Source of the DNA: Microbotryomycetes sp. JL201
Taxonomy: Eukaryota; Basidiomycota; Microbotryomycetes
Assembly (NCBI GenBank): GCA_033819885.1
Contig: JAQYUZ010000010.1
Span: forward strand, 248,001 to 312,000
Direction: 5' to 3'
Length of the DNA stretch: 64,000 bases
Part shown: in pieces, positions 1 to 11,204 of the stretch
Layout: the number at the start of each line of letters is the position of its first letter
How positions within the stretch are numbered: position 1 is the first letter of the stretch
Program-made: the position numbers and the translations under genes
The notes under the pieces: model-generated
Told to the model about the DNA's origin: nothing
Databases searched by the model: none
Seen by the model: the letters and a program-made list of their open reading frames with translations, nothing else

Positions 1-250
1 GGACGTTGTTACCTAAGCGCAAGCCGACAGACTTCCCGCCCACACACGGCATTAAACTCATTGTAGCCTCGGGAGCAAAATGACGAACTCGCATGAATCT
101 ATTGCAGCGTACGTCTCTTTCCAAACAATGTATCGAGAAAAAGCACTCAACTGATTTGTACAACGACAGAAGGCAAGGACTCTAAGGATCGCCCAGAAAC
201 AAGAAGAAAAGTAGTACATGCACATTTTGAGGAAAAAATCGTAATTGGCG

Positions 251-1904
251 TCAAAGATGCTGGAAAGAGCGCTTGCGCGCGTACGTCCGCCAGGGATATG
301 ATGGCTGCCGAGTCCACAAGAGTCGGACAAGCTTGACAGCCACAAATAGAGACGCAAACAAGATGGACGGGATCAAAACACGCAGGGGTGGTCGAGGAGG
401 AAGAGAGGGGCGATGTGGCGAGGCGGAACGGGATCCAAACGGTGTCGTTGGAGGCACGTCAAACGGAGGCTGTTCGTCGTCGGTCCATGTCTCGCAATCA
501 CGCTGACCCCGCCTCTCAGAATCGTGAAACAAGTCTTCTGGCGCAGGTGGGTCGGAGTTGACAGTCGGTTTGGTCTTATTCGATCGGCCACGACGCACTG
601 GTGGCCTTGGCTTGGTATCGCGAGCGGACCCTGTGCGAGCGTCGAACTCCTCGTCCGTGAAAGACGAGTCAGTGCTGCTGTCATCGGCGGATGCACCGGG
701 AGTTTTCGTGACATAAATGCGCTTGGCTCCGGATGCCCATACGACCAGGTCAAGCGCTCGGGTCGCACTGCCAACCATCTTTCCCATACCGTCCTTGACG
801 CCCATGACCGAACCACGAATCCTGCGCTGACCCTGGTCGATACCTTTTTGGAGCTGCGCGAAACGCTCCGTGCAGTCGTCCAACATTGAAAGCGAGTATG
901 AGCTAGCGAGAACGGCGAATACCGAGCAGCACGCGAGAGTTGAGATGAACAGCACGGCAAATGCGGTGATCAAGGGCTTCATCAGTTGGTGTGAGCCATT
1001 CGACAGCGCACGGCTAAACGCTTCGGCATCAAATGCCTTCGACTGAGGACGAGACAGCAATTCTCGTGTATTGTGCCTGTAGCAACACAGAAGCATAAGT
1101 GCTCCATCCACAAAGCGACCTTGCGCACACTTACTGCTTGTCGAGCGACCTGTTCGCTGGCACGTGAAATGCTGACGCGCGCGAAGTCTTGCGACGATGA
1201 GATGCAGATGTAACGTCTTCCGGTGCGCAACTGGATGCTGTCACGGATGATGTCGAGTGTGGTCGGCCTCTGTTCAAGTGTGACGTCGAAGCATGTGACC
1301 TTTGCGAGACACGGTGAAGCCGCGGAGACGAGGGACGAGATGGACCTGCAGACGACAAGCCGAAGGGTATGGGTTCGTTCTCGGGGTCGACGGAGCCGTG
1401 GAACGAGTGCTTTGCGTGCCTGCGAGAAGTGCGTTCGGCCGGAATCTTTCGCAATGTGTGCGTGGTCGTCGTTGTGCGAGTCGCGTGTGAAACAGACCGA
1501 TCCTTGCTCGCGTTCGAGCTAGAGCTGAGGGTGTGACTGCTCACGCGTGGCCAGACATCTTCATCGTCGTCATCAGACATGATGGCCGGGAATGGCAGGC
1601 GCACGCGGGGCAGAATCGGGCTGTCTGGCTCGTCACGGAGGCGGTCCGTGCGCGCACGATTAGGCCAGTCGGCGTCCATGGGCGAGCGCGCCGACGAGCT
1701 TGACGACAGCTGAGACGGCGCATGCTTCCGTCGTGAAGCCGTTGACTTGGCCTTGCGCTGCTTGCCTGCGTCTGGCGTGTCTGGCGGCGAATGCTCTGCC
1801 GGCTGGGCGCGGCCTTTGAAAAACTCGGACAGCGGCAGCTCAACGTCAGACATCGGCGGCGACAGCGGCAGCAATGTGTCGAGTGACACTACTCGCGGCG
1901 CCAT
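251..1904 (-). CDS. Unrecognised protein with two predicted membrane spans
   Basis: Two exons (1904-1135 and 1076-251) joined by a 58-bp GT-AG intron (1077-1134) give 531 residues. The frame is open upstream to 2030, but without an ATG. The ATG at 1904 has A at -3 and G at +4, so I chose it. Residues 1-255 are Ser/Arg/Asp-rich and probably disordered. A strong hydrophobic segment lies at about 292-320 and a second at about 490-512, followed by a basic tail. The stretch between the spans holds a short amphipathic region and then a charged, Pro-rich linker. I recognise no family. Two spans with a long disordered N-terminus would suit an ER or nuclear-envelope protein, but that is only inference. 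The intron keeps phase exactly (CA|G). Confidence is good that this is a gene, low about its role. Confidence 0.75.
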
Positions 1905-2688
1905 CGTCTGTCGCGTGAGAGAATGTTGCGTCGGCGACTGGCGGCAGTTGCGCCTGAAAGCGAGCGCCCGTTCGTCGTCAACCCTGGTCGGCCCTTTCAG
2001 CTCGGACACGCGATGGCAGACTGCATTCACCGGATCATCGACTTTGTTGATCAGGCCGTTCTTCTGTCGTCGTGCAAGCGTTGAGGGAGGAGAGCAAGGA
2101 TCACTTAAGCAGACTGCGGAGCAGGCGGCGTTGACCCAAAATAAATAGAGCTGTGACGGGATTCACACTGGAAACACTGCTGGAAATAGACATAAAGTCA
2201 TTGCTGGTTTCATGCTTTTAGCAAATTTCAAAAGGTAAGGGGTCACGCCGCCCTTTTTTCCCTTTTCACGTGTCAGCATACTTCAGTTTACAAGCTCTGA
2301 TGCCAAAGTCTTGTCTTCTTTTCACATGCTTCAGCCACGAGGAGCGTGTCCTGACTCACTATGACGCCAACTCAGATTACATTTTGGTTCCCGCACGTGC
2401 TTTAGCAAGAGTCATTCCAGCTCGGCAAGATCATGCTCGCATCGGATACTTGTGAGACAGTATGTGCAGCGAACCTCGATGTGTGACCTTGCTATTCGAA
2501 TCCGGCGCCCTTTGCTGTGCCCAATTCGAGATGGCATCTGGCCAATATCGCCTCGCAGAGAAAAGTCTCAATTACACTTCGGAGGCCAAAAGTATCAATA
2601 GGATTACATTATAACCAACACGCGCGTCTGTGCAACGTATTCTCGCAGCTCTTCATCGCGGAGCTACCAGTCAAGGCTGCGCGCGACT
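1905..2688. other. Intergenic spacer
   Basis: This 784-bp spacer separates the start of the two-span membrane protein from the end of the lipase gene. Only short frames without family resemblance occur, such as 2270-2455 on the plus strand. It must contain the promoter of the upstream minus-strand gene and the 3' end of the lipase transcript. I see no RNA gene or repeat. Confidence 0.5.
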
Positions 2689-4989
2689 TCAGCACCCTTT
2701 AGTCTCTTCAATCATCTCCTTGATGCCAAAGAAGACCTCTTCAACTGCGTTGACGCCCCACAGCATGTCCAGATGCTCATAGTCTTGCAAGGAAACAACC
2801 TTGCGCAAGTCGACATTGACTTCGTGCTGTCGAATCCGTTCGACGAGCGGCTTGCCGAGCACGAGCATGTCGCGAGTGCCATAAAAGATGGCCAAAGGCG
2901 GGAATGATCGAGGAAACCATGGCTCTCGAGTTTGAGTGTCAAAGATGCAGTTGTTGTACGAAAGCTTGGACATGTCTGAGGAAAAGAACGTCAGCTTCGC
3001 AAAGACTCTTGAAAATCACAAGGCCAACACGATGGCACGATGCTCATTCGTTCGACGCAAAGGAGCATAATTCACGTACAATAGTACAGCAACTCCGACG
3101 AGTTTGGAACGGCGACAGTTCGGAAAAATTTGGGAATCTGACGAGGCAACCATTGCTGCAAGCAAAGAAAAGTCAAGACAAGCAGGATTCTCGAATCCTT
3201 TCGAACTCACCACCGTGTGGAAACCAAACAAGAAGCAAAAGATGGGAGCAGCGGCATGACCAAAGAGCCAGCTAGGCAGGATCGCCTGCAAGAGACCGAT
3301 GATTGGAATGAATTCGCGAACTGCAAAGAGGCGTCAGTTTCACCTGTGGAATACACTATTGCTTTACTCGCCTCCAAAAGCAAGACTCCAGAGTCGACGT
3401 GATTTGAATTTGCGAATGAGCGAGAACGGGAACGACCTCAACACGGGACCGCCATACACAGCTGGACCGAGCGCAATGAAGCAAGAAAGCTTATTCCCGA
3501 TATCGGGACGCATACCACGGGACAGACACAGGAACATGGTGCCCGTGCCTTGTGAGTGACCAATGTAGGCAGGCTTGCGACCGGTGCGATTGACGACATA
3601 ATCGACGATGGCCGGCAAATCATACACGCCAACTTGCTCAATCGACCACGCCCAGTAACGCGGGTCTGACCTCGGAAAATGACGATGAGGCATCTTAAAG
3701 TTTGTTCGGATATTGCTCAGGTAAACGTCATATCCTTGCTCGAGTAGCCAGAATGCCAATGAACGTTCCTCGTTGACCATAAATGTCACTGAATTGGACA
3801 AGATGCCATGCTGCAAAATGACGGGATGGCCGAGGCGCTTGTGCTTGGGCGAAATGAGGTGGTGCACTCGCAGAATGAAGCCGTCCTCTGTTTCGACGTC
3901 AAGACTTTCGCACTCGTAGCCGTAGAATTCGGCGTAGTACTCTGCGCGTGACGAAAAGCGTTCGCCTGTGATGCGACGCTCCCACTCTTTGTCGTACTTT
4001 GGTTTCGGAGGGCCCTTGTGGAAGGGGTTGAGAGCTCGGGCGGCATACCAGACGAATGCCATAACTGCGATCAAGTTGAATCCGAGCGTCGTTCCGAGAG
4101 CGCTGCCGATCTGGAAACCGTTCAAGACGCATCGTCGGTAAAAGTTTTGCGTTGGGTAAGTTGGAATCTCGTGTGGATGAACAAAGTCGCGGTCGTCTGG
4201 ATCATACCCCAAATCCTCCGGCTCTCGATAGCCACCTTTTTCGCGCGGTTCGCTGCAAGAACCTGGATGAGTCACGTGACTTTGCGACTTGGTCCTTGCT
4301 GCAGCTCACTAATCGAATCTGCCGCCGGACCTCGCCGAGTGAGGTGTCACAGGTCGGTCCCGCCTCGGCACTTGACTGTTGACGTGGGAGGGCACAACAG
4401 CTCAGCGGGATTCGCTTTACGGATCGAGAGCGGACATCTGCACGCTCACCGAGATTCTTCTTCATAGCGCCGGCCACCACTGCGCGTGCGGCCAAGGTCT
4501 CCAGACTTCTCGTCATACTCGTCGTAACCTCTCGCTGTGCGAGACGTACCGAAAGCGGTCACGCCGCCGATATACTGCGACCGGGCAGAGAATGCGTCCC
4601 AGTTTGAGCTTCGTTGCTGACAAGTGCTTCAAAATATCAGACCGAGTACACGTACAGCTTCCTCATCTCCTTCCTTGGACTGGACCTGGCCGTTGTGCAT
4701 GAAGTTGCCGAGCGGATGTTCAATGTTTTCGCGACCCTCCGCCTCGAGATCGGCCTTGTCCAGGTCTGCATAGTTCTTGCCCCGACGAGCACTGGCGCTG
4801 CTTTTCCTGCAAACAAGATACAGTACGCACAATGTTCACCGGCCGCTCTGTTAGCTTCGTGCGCCCTTCATTGGAGACAGGAGCGGCGAGGTGAGCTCAC
4901 TTGCGCTCCACTTCTGCGCCGCCTTCATTGTCATCGCCGCGCCGTCCCTCCAAAGACTTCCGACGGTAGTCTACGTATTCGCCCGACAT
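2689..4989 (-). CDS. Membrane-anchored acid-lipase-type steryl ester hydrolase (Yeh/Tgl1-like)
   Basis: Seven exons: 4989-4901, 4806-4656, 4616-4450, 4252-3372, 3320-3211, 3155-3080, 2975-2689; 586 residues. It is an alpha/beta hydrolase of the acid lipase family, whose yeast members (Yeh1, Yeh2, Tgl1) release sterols from steryl esters at lipid droplets or the plasma membrane. The oxyanion-side HG motif (LQHGILSNSV), nucleophile elbow GHSQG, acid residue in FYGTRDMLV and the histidine in DYEHLDMLW are all present in order. One membrane span lies just before the lipase domain. It is preceded by about 160 charged, Gly/Arg-rich residues spread over three short exons. The intron at 3371-3321 begins with GC (GCGAGT) and is needed to give the family sequence FGVREFIP. 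Intron 4449-4253 is unusually long (197 bp). The ATG at 4989 is the first start in frame. Confidence 0.88.
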
Positions 4990-5331
4990 GGTGACTCCGT
5001 CGAGCGAAAGGCTGGGGGTCGGATGGTGTGTCTTCGTGTAGGTGACGAGAACGAAGTTGCCCGGCCTTGCACTTGAAGCAATTTGATGATGCTCGTCTAG
5101 TTGCCGCTTTGGTTCGACTGCGCGGACTTAGTAGACTCCTAAGCGGAAATGATAAGCTTTCGTAATCCGCAATTAAGTTTTCCGGCGACGGCGACCTGCG
5201 AGCTCACGTGAGGCCGCACGGTGATCTCGGGTGCCCTTTCGAGCCGAGCACGGAGCGACTCGCAGCAAGCCCGAGAGCGAGTCGGCGACGGCTCTTGCCT
5301 CTTTGCATTGAACTAGTCGGCAAAGTGCAGC
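4990..5331. promoter_or_regulatory. Shared divergent promoter region of the lipase and MBOAT genes
   Basis: These 342 bp lie between two start codons pointing away from each other, so they must carry promoter elements for both genes. I see no convincing TATA box or named operator. Both flanking genes act on lipid esters, so co-regulation is possible but not shown. Confidence 0.5.
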
Positions 5332-7311
5332 ATGGGGCTGACACGTTACGACCCTATCGGTGTGTTCAAACAGCTTGGCTTTGACACGACTTTGTACAAT
5401 CCAAAATCAGCGCCATGGGGCAGATTCCCTGAGCTGGCAGTCAAGAACTTTGTGCTCGTCACTGTAAGCTCCCCAGAGTGGGTCACATAGAGGGCTGGGC
5501 TGAACAGCTGCTGTGGTGATGATCTAGGTACTCTCTATCTGGTTCTACGGTGCTCTACGATTGCAGAAAGGCGCCGTCCGAACAATCGCAGCTTGGGTTG
5601 GAACTGCAGTTTTGCTCACCGCGCCATCGGAGTATGGCTTTGGCCGATCTGGCGTTGTAAGTGTGACAGTTCTAGCCGGGTTCTGTAGCCACATATGCTC
5701 AAAGCTCTCACATGCTACAGGGCATCATCGACTTTGGCATGCCCGCATGGGTGAGCAACAACGTCATAAGTGGAACCGGACCATTTTTTTTTCGCTGACG
5801 TGGTGTACGTCGCAGGGCTTCCTTGCATTCTTGCACATCGTCGATGCATTCTTCCTCCGCCCTCGTGAAGAGGTCCTCGAGTGGTCATTCTTCAGGACTG
5901 CTGCGCAGCTGTTTGCGTACCCAAATGAGCACAACCCCTCGCCAAACCCTCGAATGGCCAATATCCAGGCTCTCAAGCTCTGCTTTTACAAATACATTGC
6001 TGTGAACATCCTTTTCTGTGAGTCTCTTTTCCTGGAGACGTCCGTTTACGACTGACTTTTCATGTTCGCATTTCAGATGCCGTGCCTCCTCCTCACATTT
6101 GGTCTCAGATCAAGCCTTTGAGTGTTCCCTTCTTCATGCATGCCGGAGTTGTCGCTCTCGTTATCCTCGGCACACTTGGCTTTTTGATCGAGAGCATTCT
6201 CCGTGGCTTGGGGTAAGCCAGCTGTGCAGAATCTTCCCGACCAGGATTGGAATGAAGCTGATCTTGGGTGTCTACAGCGTCGTACTTGGCATCGAAATGT
6301 CACCACTGTTCAACAATCCAATGGCTGCTTCGAATATTCGCGGTTTCTGGGCTCGCTGGAATCTCGCGGTCAAGGACGGCTTGTCACGCGTGTTTTTCCA
6401 CTTCAAAGCACCACCGTCCAAGAAGAGTGACCGCGCATCAGCATCCTCGACTGCTGTTGCCAATGGCAAGGCGAATGGATCTGCTAACGGACTCCGCCGC
6501 CGCGCTCCTCATCAACAAGATTACGTGAGCGTCATTGGCGGTGAAAACGACTGGGAGACCTTTCAGCTGACCATAAATTGTCTGCGCGCAGCTGTCCGAG
6601 ACTGAAGTGTCCGACGGCGGCAACTCGACGCCCGCCACGTCGCCGCGTTCGCAACCGAAGGATTTGATCAAGGAGAAGACGTCCAAAAAATTGCCATTGC
6701 CTTCCAAGCGCAAACGCAGTGGCTTTTTGAGCAAAGCTTTCGCAGCGTCCATCACCTTTTTAGCTAGCGGTCTCTTCCACGAGTACATGAACCACCTCGC
6801 GTTCGACGGGGCGACTGGCGAGACTGTCGGCTTCTTTTTGGCTCATGCTGGCGGCACGATCGCGTACTCGTATATCAAGCGCACCGCTCCTGGCGTGACC
6901 AACAGGATTCCTACGTGGCTTGGTGTCGTCTTGGTCAACATTTTCGCATTTGGCACCGCGCCACTTTTCTGCGCCGTTTTCATTCGCAAGGGTTTCTTTG
7001 AGCGTAAGCGCGCTTGAAAGTGGAAGCTGCGGTGGTGATGCTCATGATTGTCTGTCCTCCATTCTATGTAGATCTCAAGGTGACGGGCATGTTTGGCAAG
7101 GTTGATGGCTTTGTTGTGAGTTTCCGGATGATCTCACGCTGTCGGTTCTGTCTCTGACGAGTGTCTCTGTCACTCATCAAAGTGGCTCGCTGGAGATGGC
7201 TACGGCAAGCACCTCCCCAAGTTTGCCAAAAAGACGGTCCTCGAGGACGTCTTGACTTGGCCCCACTCCAAGGCGACCTACAACTGGGCAAAATTCTTTG
7301 TCAAAGACTAG
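5332..7311 (+). CDS. Wax-synthase-domain MBOAT-like acyltransferase, multi-pass membrane protein
   Basis: Nine exons: 5332-5463, 5528-5656, 5721-5750, 5816-6017, 6077-6212, 6278-6524, 6592-7003, 7072-7115, 7183-7311; 486 residues. Exon phases agree throughout. The protein has many hydrophobic spans. The conserved block FWARWN is followed, after a poorly conserved lysine- and serine-rich insert of roughly 90 residues, by SGLFHEYMNH, whose histidine corresponds to the catalytic His of wax-synthase/MBOAT enzymes. Such enzymes move a fatty acyl or acetyl group to an alcohol in the ER membrane. The substrate cannot be read from sequence. The start ATG at 5332 opens directly into a typical N-terminus. 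The gene shares a 342-bp divergent promoter with the steryl ester hydrolase, which fits a neutral-lipid role but does not prove it. Exon 3 is only 30 nt. Confidence 0.85.
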
Positions 7312-7566
7312 ACTTGAGCTTCATAACGTGCTTATTACCCAAACAAACGTCCATGTAATATTTGCACCTGATTATCTATTCTAGTGCCGAGTCCGCGCGG
7401 TGGCTCCCAGACATCTTTCGTTGTTGCGTATATTGATCGAGCGAAGCACCGACGAGCAGCGAAGATCGCACGAGTTCGGACTGCCTCGACATAGACCCAG
7501 CCGGACGCGTCAGCCTGTGCTGAACGATCAAGCTCGGGCCGGCGCGGACGCGGGCGTGCTGCTGGG

Positions 7567-10500
7567 ATGGCGCCGATAGCGTCTACGAGCATCAGCGTGC
7601 GCTTGACAGAGCCCTACATCTTACTCGTCGGTGGTCCAGAGCATGAACGAGCACGGGCGCGCAGGCGCAGGGCGCAAAGACATCAACAACTTGAGCAGCA
7701 GCACCGAGCAGGCTCCGCAGCGGCCGCGGACGGCATCGACTCGCTTGGAACGGGCACGAGCGACGTCAGGGGAACAGCTTCACCGTTCAACTCGCCTCCG
7801 CCATCGAGACCGGGCTCAAGGGCGGCCAGCCCAGCTCGATCTCGAGGTCGACTGCCGGCAGTCAGCCCAAGCTCTCCCGACTTTGTTCCACCGCCTGGCA
7901 GGGGGAGGAGTGCCGCAAGGAGTCGCAGCGCCGGGGGAAGCAGAACTCGCAGCTTGTCAAGGCAGCCGCCCCTTGCTGCCGGTTCAACTGCCGGAGATCA
8001 ACAAACACCCACCGGAGCATCGGCTCCTTTGGACGATTTGGACGAGCCACCGCCAGCAATGCTGCGCGGACTGTTAACTTTTACGCTAGCCAAGCCGAGC
8101 CGTATCAAGGATATCACTGTCAGACTGCGAGGACTCGCCAGGACAGAGTGGCCAGAGGGTTAGTGGCGCACGAGCTCCTGACTTGCTAGCCCTGACGCAA
8201 CTTCACCTCAGGTATCGGACCGCGAAGACTGGACACGTTCGAAGAGACGGTACTGACGAACATCACTTCGACGTTCTTCTCGGCCTCGCACAGCACGATG
8301 GAAAGACGGGCGGCATCCGTCGGTCCCGGCTCGGGCGATCACGTCTTTGATCGCAGAGCAGAGTCTAGAGGGCGGACGTCTAGGAGAGCGAGTAGCATGG
8401 CACCTCAGCGAGAAGCTAGCAGAGGGAGGATCTACCGTACTCACGATGAAGTCGCCGACGACGGTCTAACGAATTTGATCGAAGAGACGACGCCAGTGCG
8501 GCACAGTACGCTGTCTCGAATTGCTTCATCAACGAGCGTAGACCACATGGCGTTTGACAGGGAACCACCACCAGTGCTACCTGGTGAACAAGCACCTGCG
8601 TACGAGGTTGTCGACTCGAGACCCTCGTCGCCCATGCCAATGTCGCCAAGGCGGGGCGATCAATCCCCAGCGCGTCAGCTCTTGCCCGAGCCAGCCGATT
8701 TGGCTCGGGCAATCCACAACGCATCTCTGTCGCCCCGACCAGAGCATCCTTCTTCACCCACTCCACACCGGGCCCATCTGCACAGCCCACTCAGTAGACC
8801 AAGTGCCGTGTCTCCCCTTGTCAACGGAGGCTCATCAACGCTTCCGCAACTAGCCCGCACATCGACAAACACGAGTCGCGCCTCGCAAGACTCGACTCTA
8901 AGCCACAACGAGCCAACTGCCGACTCTCGCGACATGTCTGGTGCCTCTTCGACGGCATCTACAACCTCAACTGACACCGAAGGACCTCGGGATGCATGGA
9001 GCAGTGCACCCGTTCTCAACACAACCTCACAGCATCGAGCCAACTCTAGCCGAGACCAAATCGTGGAGGAACCAACGAGCCGGTCTACGAACAGCGCTTC
9101 GACTTTTGAGTCGCGCGCCGCCAACAGGAATACTCCGCAACAGTCCACCGGAAACAGCGGCGGCAGGTCTGGCTCGTTCTCGGGTAGTCGTCGACGCGGC
9201 TCGCACTCTTCAAACACGACAGTGGCGCCGCCACCGCCGTCGGCAATGCGCCAGGCATCTTCTTCGTCGAGTGCATCCGTGAGGACGGGAACGAGCAAAA
9301 CGAGGTTCAGTTTAGCGGGGCTGAGCGATGCTCTGCGGGGCAAGAGCGCGTCACGAGCGCGAGAAACAAGCACGGTCAGATCATACGGCACTTCGTCGAG
9401 GCCACCGATCGAAAGACTTCGACGAGAGCCAAGTCCGGATCGGATTGACCTGAACTCTCGATCGCAAAGTCGTGGTCGGAAGACGGCGCTAAAGGTTCTA
9501 CGTGAAGCGCTCACCTCGACCAAGGATGCAGTCAGAGTCGATCATTACGATTCTGACGAAGAACCGGATGAACGAGCGATGGGATGGAAAGAGTTCCGAC
9601 CAGGAACGTATACCTACCCGATATCGATTGCGGTTCCTGCGTCATTGCCGCCGACGATCAATGCTGATTTTGGGCACGTCACATACACGCTCAAGGCGAC
9701 GGTCCATCGTGCTGGGGCACTGACACCGAACCTCACGGCGACAACCGAGGTCGTCCTTGTTTCAGCGCCCAGTCAGGATGACACAGAGGAGAATGAAAGC
9801 ATCGTTGTCGAACGATTCTGGGAGACGCAGATGAAATATCACGTCGCGCTAAGCGGCAAGTCGTTCGCTATCGGCGGATCGATTCCAATGTCAATTCGTT
9901 TGAGCCCTATGGCAAAAGTCAAGCTGTACCGTGTATCGGCAATACTGGAGCAGAAGACAAACTATTACGCTACGGGTGAGTCGAGCTAGCCCGAACGTTG
10001 AAGTCAATGACTGAACAAGCTTAATACAAGGTCGCAAATTGACGAGACACGAGACTCCGAAAAAGTACACGCTGCTGCGGGTCGAAAACAAGGATCCGCG
10101 CGAGCCTTTGCTGCCTGTTCTGAATGAGAATTCGGATGCGATTCTTGACCATCCGCTGCGAGAATTCTTTATCAATCCGACTTCTTCAGAAGGTGAGCTC
10201 TTATAGCATTCCGGGAACGTTTGGCTGACCTTCGTGCCTGCAGACTGGACGCCGCAGCTTCTGGACCCTCTGGGACCTTGGTATCTCGAATCGAACCTTC
10301 AGATCCCCGACTGTTCTACAAAGATCAATTTTTCGACGGCGCACGAGCGCGCAAATGTGGCAGTCAGCCATGTGCTCAAGATCATGTTGCGTGTCGAGCG
10401 AGGCGATGACGAGTTTCTGGACTCGAAGGGGAAACGAAAAGTGAGCACCATCTCGTTTGATTTCTTCTTGCAGTGGGTCTTACATCATATCTGCAGCTCT

Positions 10501-11150
10501 TTGACATCATCGTAGAGTCGCCACTGCACCTCTTGTCGTGCCGTGTCGCCCAAAATACATTGCCGGCATATACCGAGAATTCGGCTGCCGCTTCGACTGC
10601 TGGTCATCAAGCCAGTCAATGCGAGGCACACCAGCATACCTCGCGTGGTCTACACCTGCATCTCGGAGCGCTCGGGCACTCGTCTTCTCGCCACCACGCT
10701 TCGTCATCTCGGCCGACAACCGCGTCCTCGATCGCCACGACGGCCCAGGGGGCAGACGCAGGACCTGGACCGTCATCTTTAGCACCAATGGCCGGCTCAT
10801 CATCGACGATGCATCACTCTGACCCGCCTACGCTGACGATGGAGCAGAACCTGTTGTTTGCAAGACTTGTCGCTGGTCAAGAAAGCCCAGCGGGCGAACA
10901 CCCCCCTTTGTACAAGGACGCTCTTCACGATTCAACGTCACCTCCACCTCGGTCAGCATCGAATTCGAGAGCGAGCTCACGTGCGAGAACGTTTGAAGAC
11001 AGTCTGTCCAGGAGCAGAGGACGGACGGCCAGAGTTGTTGAAGACGTGGGTGACAGGAGTTCAAGTCAGGGAACTGTTATCGGACCTCGAAGCAACATTG
11101 TAGACAGCGACGAGGAAGGGTCCAGAGGTCGTCGCGCGAACAGACACTAA
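7567..11150 (+). CDS. Alpha-arrestin (Rod1/Rog3-like ubiquitin-ligase adaptor), greatly enlarged
   Basis: Five exons: 7567-8158, 8212-9975, 10031-10192, 10244-10440, 10497-11150; 1,122 residues. The arrestin-like fold is recognisable in pieces: the N-terminal strand (residues 1-22), a core strand block at about 160-220 (TFTLAKPSRIKDITVRLRG), the block from about residue 654 (WKEFRPGTYTYPI) and the C-terminal arrestin domain, including PLHLLSCR. Two long Ser/Arg/Pro-rich inserts, at about 23-158 and 230-640, interrupt the N-domain. A PPLY motif near the C-terminus fits binding to WW domains of an Rsp5/Nedd4-type ligase. In yeast such adaptors direct ubiquitination and endocytosis of nutrient transporters. 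The donor after exon 1 is GTTAGT. The gene ends 54 bp from the stop of convergent AAR2. Family call is firm; cargo is unknown. Confidence 0.9.
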
Positions 11151-11204
11151 AGGGTGCAATCCAATGTTGTATCATTGCAACGTGCCAAGCGACGTCCATC
11201 AAGA

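Noticed and set aside
2270-2455. Short plus-strand frame of 61 codons
   Set aside because: It is short, has no recognised features and lies in an AT-richer spacer.
2461-2520. Sequence resembling a tRNA T-loop (TTCGAATCC)
   Set aside because: The upstream 60 bases lack a matching acceptor stem, D-loop and anticodon arm.
8675-9523. Long minus-strand frame of 282 codons
   Set aside because: It lies antisense to the arrestin coding exon, has no family resemblance, and follows from codon bias of the real gene.
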